Source: Bryobacterales bacterium
GTDB taxonomy: Bacteria; Acidobacteriota; Terriglobia; Bryobacterales; Bryobacteraceae
Assembly (NCBI GenBank): GCA_020852175.1
Contig: JADZBH010000042.1
Coordinates: 124,001-188,000 of the forward strand
DNA length: 64,000 bases
Direction of reading: 5' to 3'
Positions 23,072 through 33,393 of the stretch are shown one piece after another. The notes under the pieces are model-generated. The model searched no databases. It worked only from the letters and a program-made list of their open reading frames with translations, and was not told the DNA's origin. A program made the position numbers and the translations under genes. The stretch's first letter is position 1. Every line of letters starts with the position of its first letter.

Positions 23072-23872
23072 GTGACACGTCTTGTTCTCCTCTCTCTTCT
23101 CGCATCGCTGCCTTTGTGGCCGCAGACGCCCGGCGCGGCTCCGCGGGGCCAGTGGATCTCCCTGTTCAACGGTAAGGATCTGGCGGGCTGGACGCCCAAG
23201 ATCACCGGCTATCCGGCGGGCGAGAACTTCGCCAACACCTTCCGCGTGGTGGACGGCCTGCTGACCGTCTCCTACGACGGCTACGACAAGTTCCAGGGGC
23301 CAAACGGGCGCGAACGCTTCGGCCATCTTTTCTATAAAACCCCCTACTCGAATTACATCGTCGCCGCGGAGTACCGGTTCATCGGCGAGCAGGCGGCGGG
23401 CGGGCCGGGGTGGGCCACACGGAACTCCGGCATCATGGTGCACGGCCAAATGCCCGGGGACATGGGCCTGAACCAGGACTTCCCGATTTCCATCGAGGTG
23501 CAACTGTTGGGCGGCAACGGAACGGCGCCGCGGACAACGGCGAACCTGTGCACGCCCGGAATTAACGTGGTGATCGGCGGGCAACTGGTGACGCGTCACT
23601 GCACCAGTTCCACTTCGCCCACCTTCCACGGCGATCAGTGGGTGAGAGTCGAAGCCGAGGTGCACGGCGCCGGAACAATCATTCACCGGGTGAATGGCGT
23701 CGAGGTGCTGCGCTATGAAAAGGCGCAGACCGGCGGCGGCAACGTGAAGGATACGGGACCGAACGCCCCGGCCGATGGGATGCTTCTGACGGGCGGCACG
23801 ATTTCGCTGCAAAGCGAGAGCCACCCGGTGCAGTTCCGCAAGGTGGAACTGCTGGTGCTGCCGGCGGAATAA
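23072..23872 (+). CDS. Exported DUF1080 (3-keto-disaccharide hydrolase-like) protein
   Basis: A 266-residue exported protein with a GTG start giving MTRLVLLSLLASLPLWPQTP as signal peptide. The DUF1080 concanavalin-like fold is marked by WISLFNGKDLAGWTPKI, NSGIMVHGQMP, SIEVQLLGGNG, DQWVRVEAEVHG and GTISLQSESHPVQFRKVELL. Members are implicated in hydrolysis of 3-keto-glycosides. TATACT (23060-23065) lies 6 nt before the GTG, so the transcript may be nearly leaderless, although GAGG is also present. It converges with the second RND gene, leaving 5 bp between stops. Confidence 0.88.
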   Translation: MTRLVLLSLLASLPLWPQTPGAAPRGQWISLFNGKDLAGWTPKITGYPAGENFANTFRVVDGLLTVSYDGYDKFQGPNGRERFGHLFYKTPYSNYIVAAEYRFIGEQAAGGPGWATRNSGIMVHGQMPGDMGLNQDFPISIEVQLLGGNGTAPRTTANLCTPGINVVIGGQLVTRHCTSSTSPTFHGDQWVRVEAEVHGAGTIIHRVNGVEVLRYEKAQTGGGNVKDTGPNAPADGMLLTGGTISLQSESHPVQFRKVELLVLPAE

Positions 23873-23877
23873 CGGGT

Positions 23878-26800
23878 TCAGTCGCCGGCGGCGGCGGCGG
23901 GCTCGGCGGCATGGCGCGGGCCCGTGATCCAGGCGCCAACGTCGTCGAAGACCGAGTAAACGACGGGCGTGACGATCAGCGTCAACAGCAGCGAAAGCGA
24001 CTGGCCGCCGATGACGATGATGGCGATGGAGCGGCGCTCCTCGGCGCCAGGACCAGTGCCCAGCGCGAGCGGCAACATGCCGGCCACCAGCGTGACGGTG
24101 GTCATCAGAATGGGGCGGAGGCGGTCGCGATTGGCCTGCAGGATGGCCTTCGGCCGCGGCATCCCCTCGCGGCGCAAATTGTTCGTGTGGTCGATCTGGA
24201 GAATGGAGTTCTTCTTCACGACGCCGAACAGGACGAGGATGCCGAGCGCCGAATAGAGGTTCAGCGTCTCGTTGAACAGGTAGAGCGAAAGGAAGCCGAA
24301 GGGGACGGCGAGCGGCAGGCTGAGCAGGATGGTGACCGGGTGGAGCAGGCTTTCAAATTGAGAGGCCAGAATCATGTACATGAAGACCACCGAGAGGGCG
24401 AAGGCGAGCAGGAATTCCTTCAGCGTGCGGTCGAATTCCCTGCCCCGGCCAATGATGGTCGTCGAATAGGCCGCGGGCATGTTCAGGGCGGCGGCGGCCT
24501 TGAACATCTCCGGCAGTCGGTCCCCCAGACCAAAGCCGGGCAGGATGTTAGCTCGGATGCTCACCTGGCGCTGGCGGTCGAGGCCCTCGATGCGGTAGGC
24601 CGATTTGGCCTCGCTCATGTCGACGACGCTATCCAGGCGCACAAGCCCCGATTTCGAGGAGGGGACGTAGAGCTTCTGGACGGTGAGCATCGAGTTGCGG
24701 TCGCCGTCGCGGAGGCGGACCTCGACATCGTATTCCTCTGCCACCTTTTCGTCGCGGTACCGGGACACCTCGTCGTCGCCGCCCACCATCAGACGGAGCG
24801 AACTGGCGATATCGCTGGCATCGACGCCGAGATCGGCCGCGCGGTCGCGGTCAATGAAAACGCGTAGCTCGGGCTTATTCACGCGGAGTGTCGTGTCCAC
24901 GTCGGTGAGGCCCGGGATGGCGAGCGCCTTTTCGCGCAAAGCCTCGCTGAAACGGTAGAGTTCCAGCAGTTCGGGACCGCGGATGGCGAAATCGATGTCA
25001 TAGGGAGCAGAGCCCTGGTTCAGCGCCTGAATGTTGCCGACGCGGCCGCGCAGGTCGGGATAACGGCGCAGGCAATCGCGGGCGGCGGCCATGACGTCGC
25101 GCTGCGAGTAGATGCCGCGGAAGGCGTCCATCGGACGGCCCTGCCAGGTCATGCGCCAGAGGCGGGATAGGGAGAAGACGCGGTTCTCGACGTCCTCCAT
25201 CTGGACGTAGAGCCGGCCCGAGTTGGGACTTTGCAGATACCCCGTGCCGACGATGGAAACGACGTGGCGCACGCCGGGCAGTCCGCGCAGGTCCTGGTAG
25301 AGCCTGTTCATGACGCCTTGCATGGAGATCAGGCTGGTGCCCTCCGGCGAGTTCACGCTCAGTTCAAACTCGCTCTCATCGACGTTGGTGGGCAGGTACT
25401 CCTGCTTCACCAGTTGAAACAACGGCACGGTGGAGGCCATGGCGAGGCTGCCCAGCACGATGACGGCGGCGCGGTGGCCCATCGACCAGCCGAGCATCCG
25501 CATGTAGGCGCTTTCGATCCAGGCATAGAAGCCGCGGCGCGAGCCGCCATGGGCGCTGACGGTATCCGGGCGCAACATGCGCGAACTCATCATGGGCGTC
25601 AGGCTGAAGCTGACCAGCAGCGAAACCAGGATGGCCACGGTGGCCGTGAGCCCGAACGAGTACAGGAACCGGCCCGAAATGGAGGACATGAACGACACGG
25701 GCAGGAAGACGACGACCAAGCTGAGCGTGGTGGCCATGACGGCCAGGCCGATGTCACGGGTGGCCATGATGGCGGCCTGCCGCGGCGGCAGCTTCTTTTC
25801 CTCGATGAAGCGGAATATGTTCTCCAGCACCACGATGGCGTCGTCGATCACCACGCCGACCATCAGCACCAGGGCGAGCATGGTGATGTTGTTCAACGTG
25901 AAGTTCAGGGCGCGCATCATGCCGAAGGTGGCGATGATGGAAGCCGGGATGGCGACCGCGCCAATGACGGTGGCGCGCCAGTCGCGCATGAAGACAAAGA
26001 CGACCAGCGAGGCGAGGATCGAGCCGAGAATCAGGTGGAGTTGCACCTCGTGAAAGGCGGCATTGATGTAGCGGGACTGGTCCTGCAGCGTTTCCAGCTT
26101 GACGCCGGCGGGCAAAAGCTGCCGTACGCGCTCCAGCCGGGCGTTCACGTTGGCCACCACCTGCATGGTGTTCGCGCCGGACTGCCGGCGGACCTCCAGC
26201 GCCACGGCCTCGCGGCCATCGAACGTGGCCATGGTGCGCTGTTCCTTGTGGCCGTCCTCGGCAAAGCCAATATCGCGGATGCGGACTGGAGCGCCGTTGA
26301 TGGTGGCGACGACGAGTTCATTGAACAGCCGCGGATCGGGGAAGCGGCCCAGGGTGCGCAGCACCAGTTCGCGGTGGCCTTCGTCGACGCGTCCGCCGGG
26401 TATGTCGGAGTTCTGGCGTTCGACGGCGTCGCGCACCTGGATGATGGGGATCTTGTAGGCTGCCAGGCGGTCGGCATCCACCCAGACGTTCACGGCGCGC
26501 CGCTGCCCGCCCACCACGACCACCTGGCCCACGCCGCCCACCGATTCGATGGAGTCCTTCACGCCGCGGTCGGCCAGTTCGTAGAGTTCGCGCGGCGTCT
26601 TTTCTCCGGTGAGCACTAGCGTCATGACGGGGCTCGCGTCGGTGTCCAGCTTCTTGATCAGCGGCGGCTTGGCGTCGCGCGGCAGGTTGACGATGGTCGA
26701 GGCCACGGCGTCGCGAATGTCCTGGGCGGCGATGTCGATGTCGCGGCTCAAGTCAAACGTGATAGTGACCACCGAGAGGGATTCGGTGGAGGTGGACCGT

Positions 26801-27042
26801 ATGTTGTCGATGCCCTCGACGGTGGCCACCGAATCCTCGATGAACCGGGTAACCGTGGATTCCATCTCCTCGGGCGAGGCGCCGGGCAGCAACGTGCGCA
26901 CCGAGATGAGGGGCATGTCCACGTCGGGGAACCGGTCGATGCCGAGCTTGGCATAGCTGACGGCCCCCACCACGACCAGACACAGAATGAGCATTACAGC
27001 GAAGACAGGCCGGGCGACGCAGACTTCGGCGAGCTTCTGCAT
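23878..27042 (-). CDS. RND efflux permease (HAE1-type)
   Basis: A 1054-residue inner-membrane exporter of the hydrophobe/amphiphile efflux family. It shows the start motif MQKLAEVCVARPVFAVMLIL, VVIDDAIVVLENIFRFIEE, FSLTPMMSSRMLRPD and the C-terminal VIGGQSLSLLLTLIVTPVVY. The ATG follows the adaptor stop with no gap. Unlike the first pump in this window it ends shortly after the last membrane helix with an Ala-rich tail, and no outer membrane factor gene is near. Confidence 0.95.
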   Translation of the reverse strand: MQKLAEVCVARPVFAVMLILCLVVVGAVSYAKLGIDRFPDVDMPLISVRTLLPGASPEEMESTVTRFIEDSVATVEGIDNIRSTSTESLSVVTITFDLSRDIDIAAQDIRDAVASTIVNLPRDAKPPLIKKLDTDASPVMTLVLTGEKTPRELYELADRGVKDSIESVGGVGQVVVVGGQRRAVNVWVDADRLAAYKIPIIQVRDAVERQNSDIPGGRVDEGHRELVLRTLGRFPDPRLFNELVVATINGAPVRIRDIGFAEDGHKEQRTMATFDGREAVALEVRRQSGANTMQVVANVNARLERVRQLLPAGVKLETLQDQSRYINAAFHEVQLHLILGSILASLVVFVFMRDWRATVIGAVAIPASIIATFGMMRALNFTLNNITMLALVLMVGVVIDDAIVVLENIFRFIEEKKLPPRQAAIMATRDIGLAVMATTLSLVVVFLPVSFMSSISGRFLYSFGLTATVAILVSLLVSFSLTPMMSSRMLRPDTVSAHGGSRRGFYAWIESAYMRMLGWSMGHRAAVIVLGSLAMASTVPLFQLVKQEYLPTNVDESEFELSVNSPEGTSLISMQGVMNRLYQDLRGLPGVRHVVSIVGTGYLQSPNSGRLYVQMEDVENRVFSLSRLWRMTWQGRPMDAFRGIYSQRDVMAAARDCLRRYPDLRGRVGNIQALNQGSAPYDIDFAIRGPELLELYRFSEALREKALAIPGLTDVDTTLRVNKPELRVFIDRDRAADLGVDASDIASSLRLMVGGDDEVSRYRDEKVAEEYDVEVRLRDGDRNSMLTVQKLYVPSSKSGLVRLDSVVDMSEAKSAYRIEGLDRQRQVSIRANILPGFGLGDRLPEMFKAAAALNMPAAYSTTIIGRGREFDRTLKEFLLAFALSVVFMYMILASQFESLLHPVTILLSLPLAVPFGFLSLYLFNETLNLYSALGILVLFGVVKKNSILQIDHTNNLRREGMPRPKAILQANRDRLRPILMTTVTLVAGMLPLALGTGPGAEERRSIAIIVIGGQSLSLLLTLIVTPVVYSVFDDVGAWITGPRHAAEPAAAAGD

Positions 27043-28230
27043 CTAGTTCACCTTCACGGCGCGGCCCTTGCTCATGCGGTCGGTGGCATCGGCCACCACC
27101 AGATCGCCGTCGCCGAGCCCCTCCAGAACCTCGACGCGATCACCGGCCAGGCGGCGCCCGGTGCGGGCAACGCGCTCGTCGAGCACGCCGTCCTTCACGA
27201 CATAGACGCGCTCGATGCCCGCGAAGCTCACCAGCGCCGAGCGGGGAACGGTGATGCCGCGCGCGGCGGCGTTCACCGTGATGACGCCAATCACGAAGGA
27301 ACCGGGGCGCAGGACGCCGTCCTGGTTCGGGATTTCTCCTTCGATCAGCAACGTGCGGTTCTGGGCTTCAATGGCCGGGCTGAGCCGGACGACGCGTCCG
27401 GCACGGAACAGCGGCGAACCCTCCAGACGGATGTCGATGCGCTGGCCGCGACGCACACTTGCGGCCTGGCGCTCGGGCACCTCCAGACGCACGCGCAACG
27501 GGTGCTGGCGGACCAGCGTGACGACCATGGCGTTAGAGGCCAGATACTCGCCGAGCGAGGCGGCGCGGCGCGTAATGGCGCCGTCGAAGGGCGCCCGGAT
27601 GGTGGCATCGGCCAGTTGCTGCCGGGCGAGATCAAGTTGGGCGCGGCGTTCGGCGAGCTGCGACCGCGCCTCCATCACCTCGGAGAGAGCGCCCTGGTAG
27701 CGCGCCGCCGAACCCTGTGCCCTCACCTGCGCCTTTTCAAAGTCAATTTTCGATACGACGCCTTCCCGCGCCAGGCGTGCCGTGGTCTCCAGGATGAAGT
27801 TGGCTTCCTTCAACGCGGCGGCGGCTTCGCGCACGTTGGAGACCTCCTCCGGCGCCACGCGGTCGTCCGGCCTGCCCTGCACGCCCAGACGGGCGCGTGT
27901 CTGCTCGACCAGGGCCTCGGACTGGCGCATGCGGAACTCGTAGTCGGTCTTCTCCAATTCGGCGACAATGTCGCCGGCCTTCACCACGCTGCCCAGGTCC
28001 ACGTTCAGCTTCACCACGCGGCCGGGCACCTTCGTGCTGACGTTGGCCATCTCCTCTGCGAACAGTTCGCCGTTGGCCTCGACCGTCTCTGGAATCGAGC
28101 CTGGCGCGACGCGCTCGACCTTCACGCTGAGCGGAGCAGCCTGCTCCTTGGCTGCGACTTTTCCGTTAGAGTACGGCCCTGTGCAGGCGCAGAGGGACAC
28201 AAGTGCGGCGGCGGCGGCGAACCTCTTCAT
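27043..28230 (-). CDS. Membrane fusion protein of RND pump, lipoprotein
   Basis: A 395-residue periplasmic adaptor with lipoprotein signal (AAALVSLCACTGPY). The lipoyl halves (GSVVKAGDIVAELEKTDYEF and ATIRAPFDGAITRRAASLGE) flank a coiled hairpin of about 100 residues; a barrel domain (HPLRVRLEVPERQAASVRRG) and a C-terminal domain (VPRSALVSFAGIERVYVVKD) follow. It is directly abutted to the downstream permease gene. The M20 peptidase gene ends 61 bp upstream on the same strand. Confidence 0.93.
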   Translation of the reverse strand: MKRFAAAAALVSLCACTGPYSNGKVAAKEQAAPLSVKVERVAPGSIPETVEANGELFAEEMANVSTKVPGRVVKLNVDLGSVVKAGDIVAELEKTDYEFRMRQSEALVEQTRARLGVQGRPDDRVAPEEVSNVREAAAALKEANFILETTARLAREGVVSKIDFEKAQVRAQGSAARYQGALSEVMEARSQLAERRAQLDLARQQLADATIRAPFDGAITRRAASLGEYLASNAMVVTLVRQHPLRVRLEVPERQAASVRRGQRIDIRLEGSPLFRAGRVVRLSPAIEAQNRTLLIEGEIPNQDGVLRPGSFVIGVITVNAAARGITVPRSALVSFAGIERVYVVKDGVLDERVARTGRRLAGDRVEVLEGLGDGDLVVADATDRMSKGRAVKVN

Positions 28231-28291
28231 GAATCTGGCAGAATTCTCTCACACTCCCAGGCGGCCGGGCGCGGCCCTCGCCCCCCGGCCG

Positions 28292-29749
28292 TCACTCCAT
28301 GGCCATCAGGGCGCCCAGCGTCGCAATGCCATCCCACAAGTTGCCCAGGCGGATGCTCTCGTTGTGAGTGTGCTGGTTATTGTCATGGTTGGCGATGGGT
28401 ACGATGACGATGGGCGCGCCAAGCAGTTCGTCGAAGACGTCGATGGGGAGCGTGCCGCCCATGGTGGGCTGCTTCACCACCGGCCCGCGAGCGGCTTCCA
28501 CGGCGCGCACGACGCTGGCCGCGAAGGGATCGTCGAGCGGCACTCGTACGGCGCGCGTGCCCTTGCCCCCTAGGCGCACCTGGCACAGCTTGGGGTGAGA
28601 GCGGCGTTCCTCGGCCGTTGGTTCGCGGTCCTCGACGATGAAGTAGCCCTGCTTGCGGATGTGCTCCACCACCTGTGACGCGGTTTTGCGCGGATCCATG
28701 CCCTTCACCAGCCGGATGCCCAGGGAGGCCGTGGCCGCGGCGGGCACGACGTTGCGCGCTTCAGAGCCTGTGCCGCCGCTGGATAGCCCTTGCACGTTGA
28801 GCGCGGGCAGGGCGAGGGCCTCATCGATCCGCTTGCCCGGCATCTCCGCGGCGCCGAGGCCAAACGCGCGTTTCAGCGAATCCTCTACGGGCGGAATCGC
28901 CGCGATGGCCTCGCGCTCGGACGCCGTCAGCGGCACGGCATCGTCATAGAAGCCCGCGATGAGGACGCGGCCGTCTTCATCCTTCATGGAGGCCAGCAGA
29001 TGGGCGAGCATCAGGGCCGGATTGGGAGCGAAGTTCCCATAGTGGCCGCTGTGCAGTTCATGGTTGGGACCGTAAACCGTGAGGGCCGCCGAAGCCGCGC
29101 CGCGCGCGCCAAAGGCGATCAACTGGCGGCGCGATTGGTGCACCGGACCGTCACAAAAGATCATGCCATCGGCTTTAAGCAACTCCTTGTTCCGTTCGAG
29201 GATGCCCCGCATGTGCGGCGAGCCGGCCTCCTCCTCGCCGTCGAAGAGGAATTTCAGATTGGCCTTGGGGCGGACGCCCGAGTCGAGCGCGGCGAGAAAA
29301 GCGATGATGGGGGCCTTGTCGTCGCTGGCCGAACGCGCCTGCAGCAGCCAGTCGTCGCCCAGCGTGGCTTCGGCGGCGGGCCAGGCCCGTTTCTCGCCGT
29401 CCGGACCCAACAGAACCGGCTCGAAGGGACCGCCGTGGCGCCACTGGGACGCAACCACCGGCTGCCCGTCGTAATGCGCGTAAAAGAGGATAGTGCGGCT
29501 CGCGCCCGGCGTGCGGATTTCGCCATACAACGCCGGAGGGCCGCCGGCCGCGTCGAGCCGCTGCAATTGGACGCCGCGCCGGGCATACATTTTGACGATG
29601 AGCTTCGCGTTGCGCTCCATATCGGGCAGGTTGCGCGCCACGTTGGGCAGGCTGAGCAGTTCGGCGAATTCGTTCAGCACGGCCACGCGATCCAGGTTCT
29701 GCGCCATCAGAGGTGCAAGCGCTAGAAAACTCAATACCCATCGCATCAT
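28292..29749 (-). CDS. Exported M20-family metallopeptidase/amidohydrolase
   Basis: A 485-residue zinc hydrolase with a signal peptide (WVLSFLALAPLMAQN). Metal-site motifs of the M20 family are in order: LFYAHYDGQPV, SASDDKAP, FDGEEEAGSPH (Glu-Glu pair) and a C-terminal histidine in NHDNNQHTHNES. The dimerisation domain (TVYGPNHELHSGHYGN) is present. It probably acts as a di- or aminopeptidase, or related amidase, in the periplasm. ATGATG gives two adjacent possible starts. Confidence 0.9.
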   Translation of the reverse strand: MMRWVLSFLALAPLMAQNLDRVAVLNEFAELLSLPNVARNLPDMERNAKLIVKMYARRGVQLQRLDAAGGPPALYGEIRTPGASRTILFYAHYDGQPVVASQWRHGGPFEPVLLGPDGEKRAWPAAEATLGDDWLLQARSASDDKAPIIAFLAALDSGVRPKANLKFLFDGEEEAGSPHMRGILERNKELLKADGMIFCDGPVHQSRRQLIAFGARGAASAALTVYGPNHELHSGHYGNFAPNPALMLAHLLASMKDEDGRVLIAGFYDDAVPLTASEREAIAAIPPVEDSLKRAFGLGAAEMPGKRIDEALALPALNVQGLSSGGTGSEARNVVPAAATASLGIRLVKGMDPRKTASQVVEHIRKQGYFIVEDREPTAEERRSHPKLCQVRLGGKGTRAVRVPLDDPFAASVVRAVEAARGPVVKQPTMGGTLPIDVFDELLGAPIVIVPIANHDNNQHTHNESIRLGNLWDGIATLGALMAME

Positions 29750-29798
29750 GAAGCTACCCTAGCATGTGATACGCTAGTAAGTTAGTTCGAGCCGCGGT

Positions 29799-30452
29799 AT
29801 GCCCGTCCGGGTGAGCGAATCGATCATTTTGCGGACATACCCGCTTCGCGAGGCCGACCTCATTGTCAGCTTCTTCACCCGCGATGAAGGCAAGTTGCGT
29901 GGTGTGGCCAAGCGAGCGCGCCGCCCGGCCAACCGGTTCGGGTGTGGCATGGAACGGCTCTCCTACGTCAACATGCACTACGATTTGCGCGAGAACCGCG
30001 ATCTGATGACCCTGGATTCCTGTGAAATTGTCCGGTCGCAGTTTCCTCTCTCGGGCGACTACTCCACCGCGGTGGCGGGCGACTTCATCGCCGAGGTATC
30101 CGACCATATGCTGCCCGCGCACGAGCCGAATGAACGGTTTTTCCGTCTGATTCTGACGGCCACGGCGCACATGATTCAGCGCGGCGCGGCGGGCGCGATG
30201 GAAGCGGCCACCTATTTTTCGCTCTGGTCCGTGCGGCTGTCGGGCTTCCTGCCGGAACTAGAACTGGAGGAAGAGGATCACGCCATCGCCAGCGAGATGC
30301 TGGTGACGCCGATTCAAAAGTTGACGCCGCGCGCATGGACGCCGGCGACGGCGCGCGGACTGCGCCGGCAGTTGATTTCGCTGATGGAAGAGCACGTCGA
30401 GCGCCGCATTCTGAGCGTGCGCGCCCTGGAGAGCCTCGCCTCCGCCCCGTAA
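29799..30452 (+). CDS. recO: DNA repair protein RecO
   Basis: A 217-residue protein with the N-terminal OB fold (SESIILRTYPLREADLIVSF, GKLRGVAKRARRPANRFGCG) and helical C-terminal part of RecO, which loads RecA at gaps with RecR. The zinc-binding cysteine cluster found in many RecO proteins between the helical parts is absent: the matching stretch LSGFLPELELEEEDHAIASE has no CxxC pairs. It begins the recO-glyQ-glyS-ppdK run, with 18 bp to glyQ. Confidence 0.85.
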   Translation: MPVRVSESIILRTYPLREADLIVSFFTRDEGKLRGVAKRARRPANRFGCGMERLSYVNMHYDLRENRDLMTLDSCEIVRSQFPLSGDYSTAVAGDFIAEVSDHMLPAHEPNERFFRLILTATAHMIQRGAAGAMEAATYFSLWSVRLSGFLPELELEEEDHAIASEMLVTPIQKLTPRAWTPATARGLRRQLISLMEEHVERRILSVRALESLASAP

Positions 30453-30470
30453 TCAGTAGCCAGAACCAGC

Positions 30471-31382
30471 ATGGACTCCTACCAACAGATCATTTTCAAA
30501 CTCAAGAAGTATTGGGCCGACCGCGGCTGCATCATTCAAGAGCCCTACGACGCCGAAGTGGGCGCGGGCACGATGTGTCCGGAAACTTTTCTGCGCGTAC
30601 TCGGCCCTAAGCCCTACCGCGTGGCCTACGTCCAACCCAGCCGCCGTCCCGCCGACGGCCGCTACGGCGAAAATCCGAACCGGCTCTACAAGCACCAGCA
30701 GTTGCAGGTGATTCTGAAGCCGGCCCCGGCCGATGTGATCGAACAATACCTCGGTTCGCTGGAGGCCATTGGCATCGACCTCGCCAAGCACGACATCAAA
30801 TTCGAGGAAGATAACTGGGAGTCGCCCACGCTGGGCGCCTGGGGCATTGGCTGGCAGGTGATGCTGGACGGCCTGGAAATCACGCAGTTCACCTACTTCC
30901 AGCAGTGCGGCGGCATCGACCTGGACCTGTGCCCGGCCGAGCTGACCTATGGACTGGAACGTTTGGCAGCCTTCTTGCAAAACAAAGAGAGCGTCTATGA
31001 GATCGAGTGGGCGCCCGGCTTCACCTACGCCGACGTGCGGTTCGAGGATGAACGGCAGAACTCGGTGTACAACTTCGAGGTGGCTGATATTCCCACGTTG
31101 TGGAAGCTGTTTGACACGCACGAAGGCGAGTGCCAGCGGCTGATGGACTCCTTCCAGGCGCTGGATTCCGGCGATGCGGCGGCGCGGGCGCGCTTCCCCG
31201 TGCTGGCCGCCTACGATCATGTCCTGAAGTGCTCGAATCTGTTCAACCTGCTCGACGCGCGCGGGGCGATCAGCGTCACCGAACGGGTGGGCGTAATCGC
31301 GCGAGTGCGCAAATTGGCGGTGGGAACGGCCCAACTGTGGATGGCGCAACAAACGCCCGCCACGGCGGAGGTGGCCGCGTAA
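30471..31382 (+). CDS. glyQ: Glycyl-tRNA synthetase alpha subunit
   Basis: A 303-residue catalytic subunit of the heterotetrameric bacterial glycyl-tRNA synthetase. Family signatures include [56 protein letters not shown] and [19 protein letters not shown]. The stop overlaps the glyS start (TAATG), giving strict translational coupling and equal subunit amounts. Confidence 0.98.
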   Translation: MDSYQQIIFKLKKYWADRGCIIQEPYDAEVGAGTMCPETFLRVLGPKPYRVAYVQPSRRPADGRYGENPNRLYKHQQLQVILKPAPADVIEQYLGSLEAIGIDLAKHDIKFEEDNWESPTLGAWGIGWQVMLDGLEITQFTYFQQCGGIDLDLCPAELTYGLERLAAFLQNKESVYEIEWAPGFTYADVRFEDERQNSVYNFEVADIPTLWKLFDTHEGECQRLMDSFQALDSGDAAARARFPVLAAYDHVLKCSNLFNLLDARGAISVTERVGVIARVRKLAVGTAQLWMAQQTPATAEVAA

Positions 31383-33370
31383 TGCCGCTCGATTTCTTGT
31401 TGGAGATCGGATCCGAGGAGATTCCCGACTGGATGATCGAGCCCGCGCTCGAACACCTGCGCGGAGCCTTCGCGAAGCTGCTGGCCAGCCACAAATTGAA
31501 GGGCGAGGTGGCCTGGGCGGACGCGACGCCGCGCCGTCTGGTTGTGCGATTGACGGGACTGCCCAAGGGCCAGAAAGACTCCGTGGAGACCGTGACCGGG
31601 CCGCCGAAATCGGCCGGCGAAGGCGCCGCGCTGGGATTTGCCCGGAAGATGGGCGTCACGCCGGAGCAGTTGCAGACGGCGGCCACCAGCAAAGGCGAGT
31701 ATTTCTGTTTCAAACGGAAACTGGCTGGCAAGACGACGGGCGAGATTTTCGCCTCGGCGCTGCCCCAGTTGATTCTCGGCATCCCCTGGCCCAAGACGAT
31801 GTACTGGCTGGGCAAGGGCGCGCCGCGTTTCATCCGGCCCATCCGCTGGATCGTTGCGTTGCTGGGATCGAAGGTGGTGGAGTTCGAGGTGACGGGCGTG
31901 AAGTCCGGCAACACGACGTTGGGCCACCGCCGCCTGGCGAAATCGAAGAGGCCCATCAAGGTGGGCATCGGGAACTATGAGCAGAAGCTGCTGGACAACT
32001 TCGTCGTGGTCCGCGCGGCCGCGCGGCGGCGGATGATCGAAGCCGGCATCGCCGATGTGCTGGCCGGAACCGGTTTGCGCGCCAAGCCCGATGCGGCACT
32101 GGACAACACGCTCTGCTACCTCACCGAATACCCGGCGCCGATTCTCGGCTCGTTCGCCGAAAGCTACCTTTCGCTGCCGGCCGAAGTGCTGGTCACCGTC
32201 ATGCGCCACCACCAGAAGTATTATTCGGTGGAGCGCGCCGATGGCGCGCTGGCGCCCCGCTTCATCGCCGTGATGAATACCGCCAGCGATCCCGATGGCT
32301 TCGTGCGCGCGGGCAACGAACGCGTGCTGCGCGCCCGCTTCAACGACGCGCGGTTCTTCTACGGCGTCGATCAGAAGAAACCGCTCGCGGCGCGCGTGGA
32401 GGACCTGAAGAGCGTCACCTTCCAGAAGGAGGTCGGCTCCTACCACGACAAGGTGCGGCGGATGGCGGAACTGGTGGGCGGCGACACCGCCGCGCGGCGG
32501 GCCTGTGAGTTGTGCAAGTGCGACCTGACCACCGACATGGTGAAGGAGTTCACCGACCTGCAGGGCATCGTCGGCGGCATCTACGCGCGGGCGCAGGGCG
32601 AGCCCGAGGATGTGGCGCGCGCCATTTACGAGCACTACAAACCGCTGTCGATGGATGACTCGATTCCTTCGACGGTAGCAGGCCAGCGACTGGCGCTGGC
32701 CGACAAGTTGGACACGTTGCGCGAGTGCTTCCGGGTAGGACTGGCGCCAACGGGTTCGAAGGACCCGTTCGCGCTGCGGCGTGCGGCGCAGGGCGTGGTG
32801 AAGATCCTCGTCGAAGGCGAAGCGGGCGGGAATCCGCTGGACCGGATCGCGGACGAAGCTTTGAAAACCTTTTTTGAAGATCGCGTGCGTTATTACTTTC
32901 GCGACGTGCAAGGCTACGCCTACGACGAGGTGAACGCGGCGATGGCCTGTGGCTGGAGCGATCTGAAGGACCTGGCGGCGCGGCTGGCCGCGCTGAAGGC
33001 CGTCCGGCCGACGGAAAATTTCGAACCGCTGGCGGCCAGCTTCAAGCGCGTGCGGAACATCCTGGACCAGGCCGGGCAGGAGCAGGACGGAATCACTGGC
33101 GGCGCGGTGGACCAGGCCCTGCTCGCCGACGAGGCCGAGCGCGCGTTGCACGCGGCCATGGCCGGCCTGAACCTGGCAGGGCTGGGCTATCGCGAGCAAC
33201 TGGAGCGCATCGCCACGCTGCGCCCGGCGGTGGACCGGTTCTTTGAAACAGTTTTAGTGAACGCGCCGGAGCCGCACGTGCGGCGGAACCGGCTTGCGCT
33301 TTTACATCATCTGCGAAGCGAATTTTCCCGCATCGCGGATTTTTCCGAAATCGTCACCAGCAGTAATTGA
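31382..33370 (+). CDS. glyS: Glycyl-tRNA synthetase beta subunit
   Basis: A 662-residue tRNA-binding subunit. The start at 31382 gives the conserved [20 protein letters not shown]; an upstream open frame has no family features. Internal motifs include FIRPIRWIVALLGSKVVEFE, VTVMRHHQKYYSVERADG and AVMNTASDPDGFVRAGNERV, and the C-terminal helical anticodon-binding region (NAPEPHVRRNRLALLHHLRS) ends the protein. It is coupled to glyQ and followed 23 bp later by ppdK. Confidence 0.97.
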   Translation: MPLDFLLEIGSEEIPDWMIEPALEHLRGAFAKLLASHKLKGEVAWADATPRRLVVRLTGLPKGQKDSVETVTGPPKSAGEGAALGFARKMGVTPEQLQTAATSKGEYFCFKRKLAGKTTGEIFASALPQLILGIPWPKTMYWLGKGAPRFIRPIRWIVALLGSKVVEFEVTGVKSGNTTLGHRRLAKSKRPIKVGIGNYEQKLLDNFVVVRAAARRRMIEAGIADVLAGTGLRAKPDAALDNTLCYLTEYPAPILGSFAESYLSLPAEVLVTVMRHHQKYYSVERADGALAPRFIAVMNTASDPDGFVRAGNERVLRARFNDARFFYGVDQKKPLAARVEDLKSVTFQKEVGSYHDKVRRMAELVGGDTAARRACELCKCDLTTDMVKEFTDLQGIVGGIYARAQGEPEDVARAIYEHYKPLSMDDSIPSTVAGQRLALADKLDTLRECFRVGLAPTGSKDPFALRRAAQGVVKILVEGEAGGNPLDRIADEALKTFFEDRVRYYFRDVQGYAYDEVNAAMACGWSDLKDLAARLAALKAVRPTENFEPLAASFKRVRNILDQAGQEQDGITGGAVDQALLADEAERALHAAMAGLNLAGLGYREQLERIATLRPAVDRFFETVLVNAPEPHVRRNRLALLHHLRSEFSRIADFSEIVTSSN

Positions 33371-33393
33371 GCTACGACCACGAAGGAGCAACC

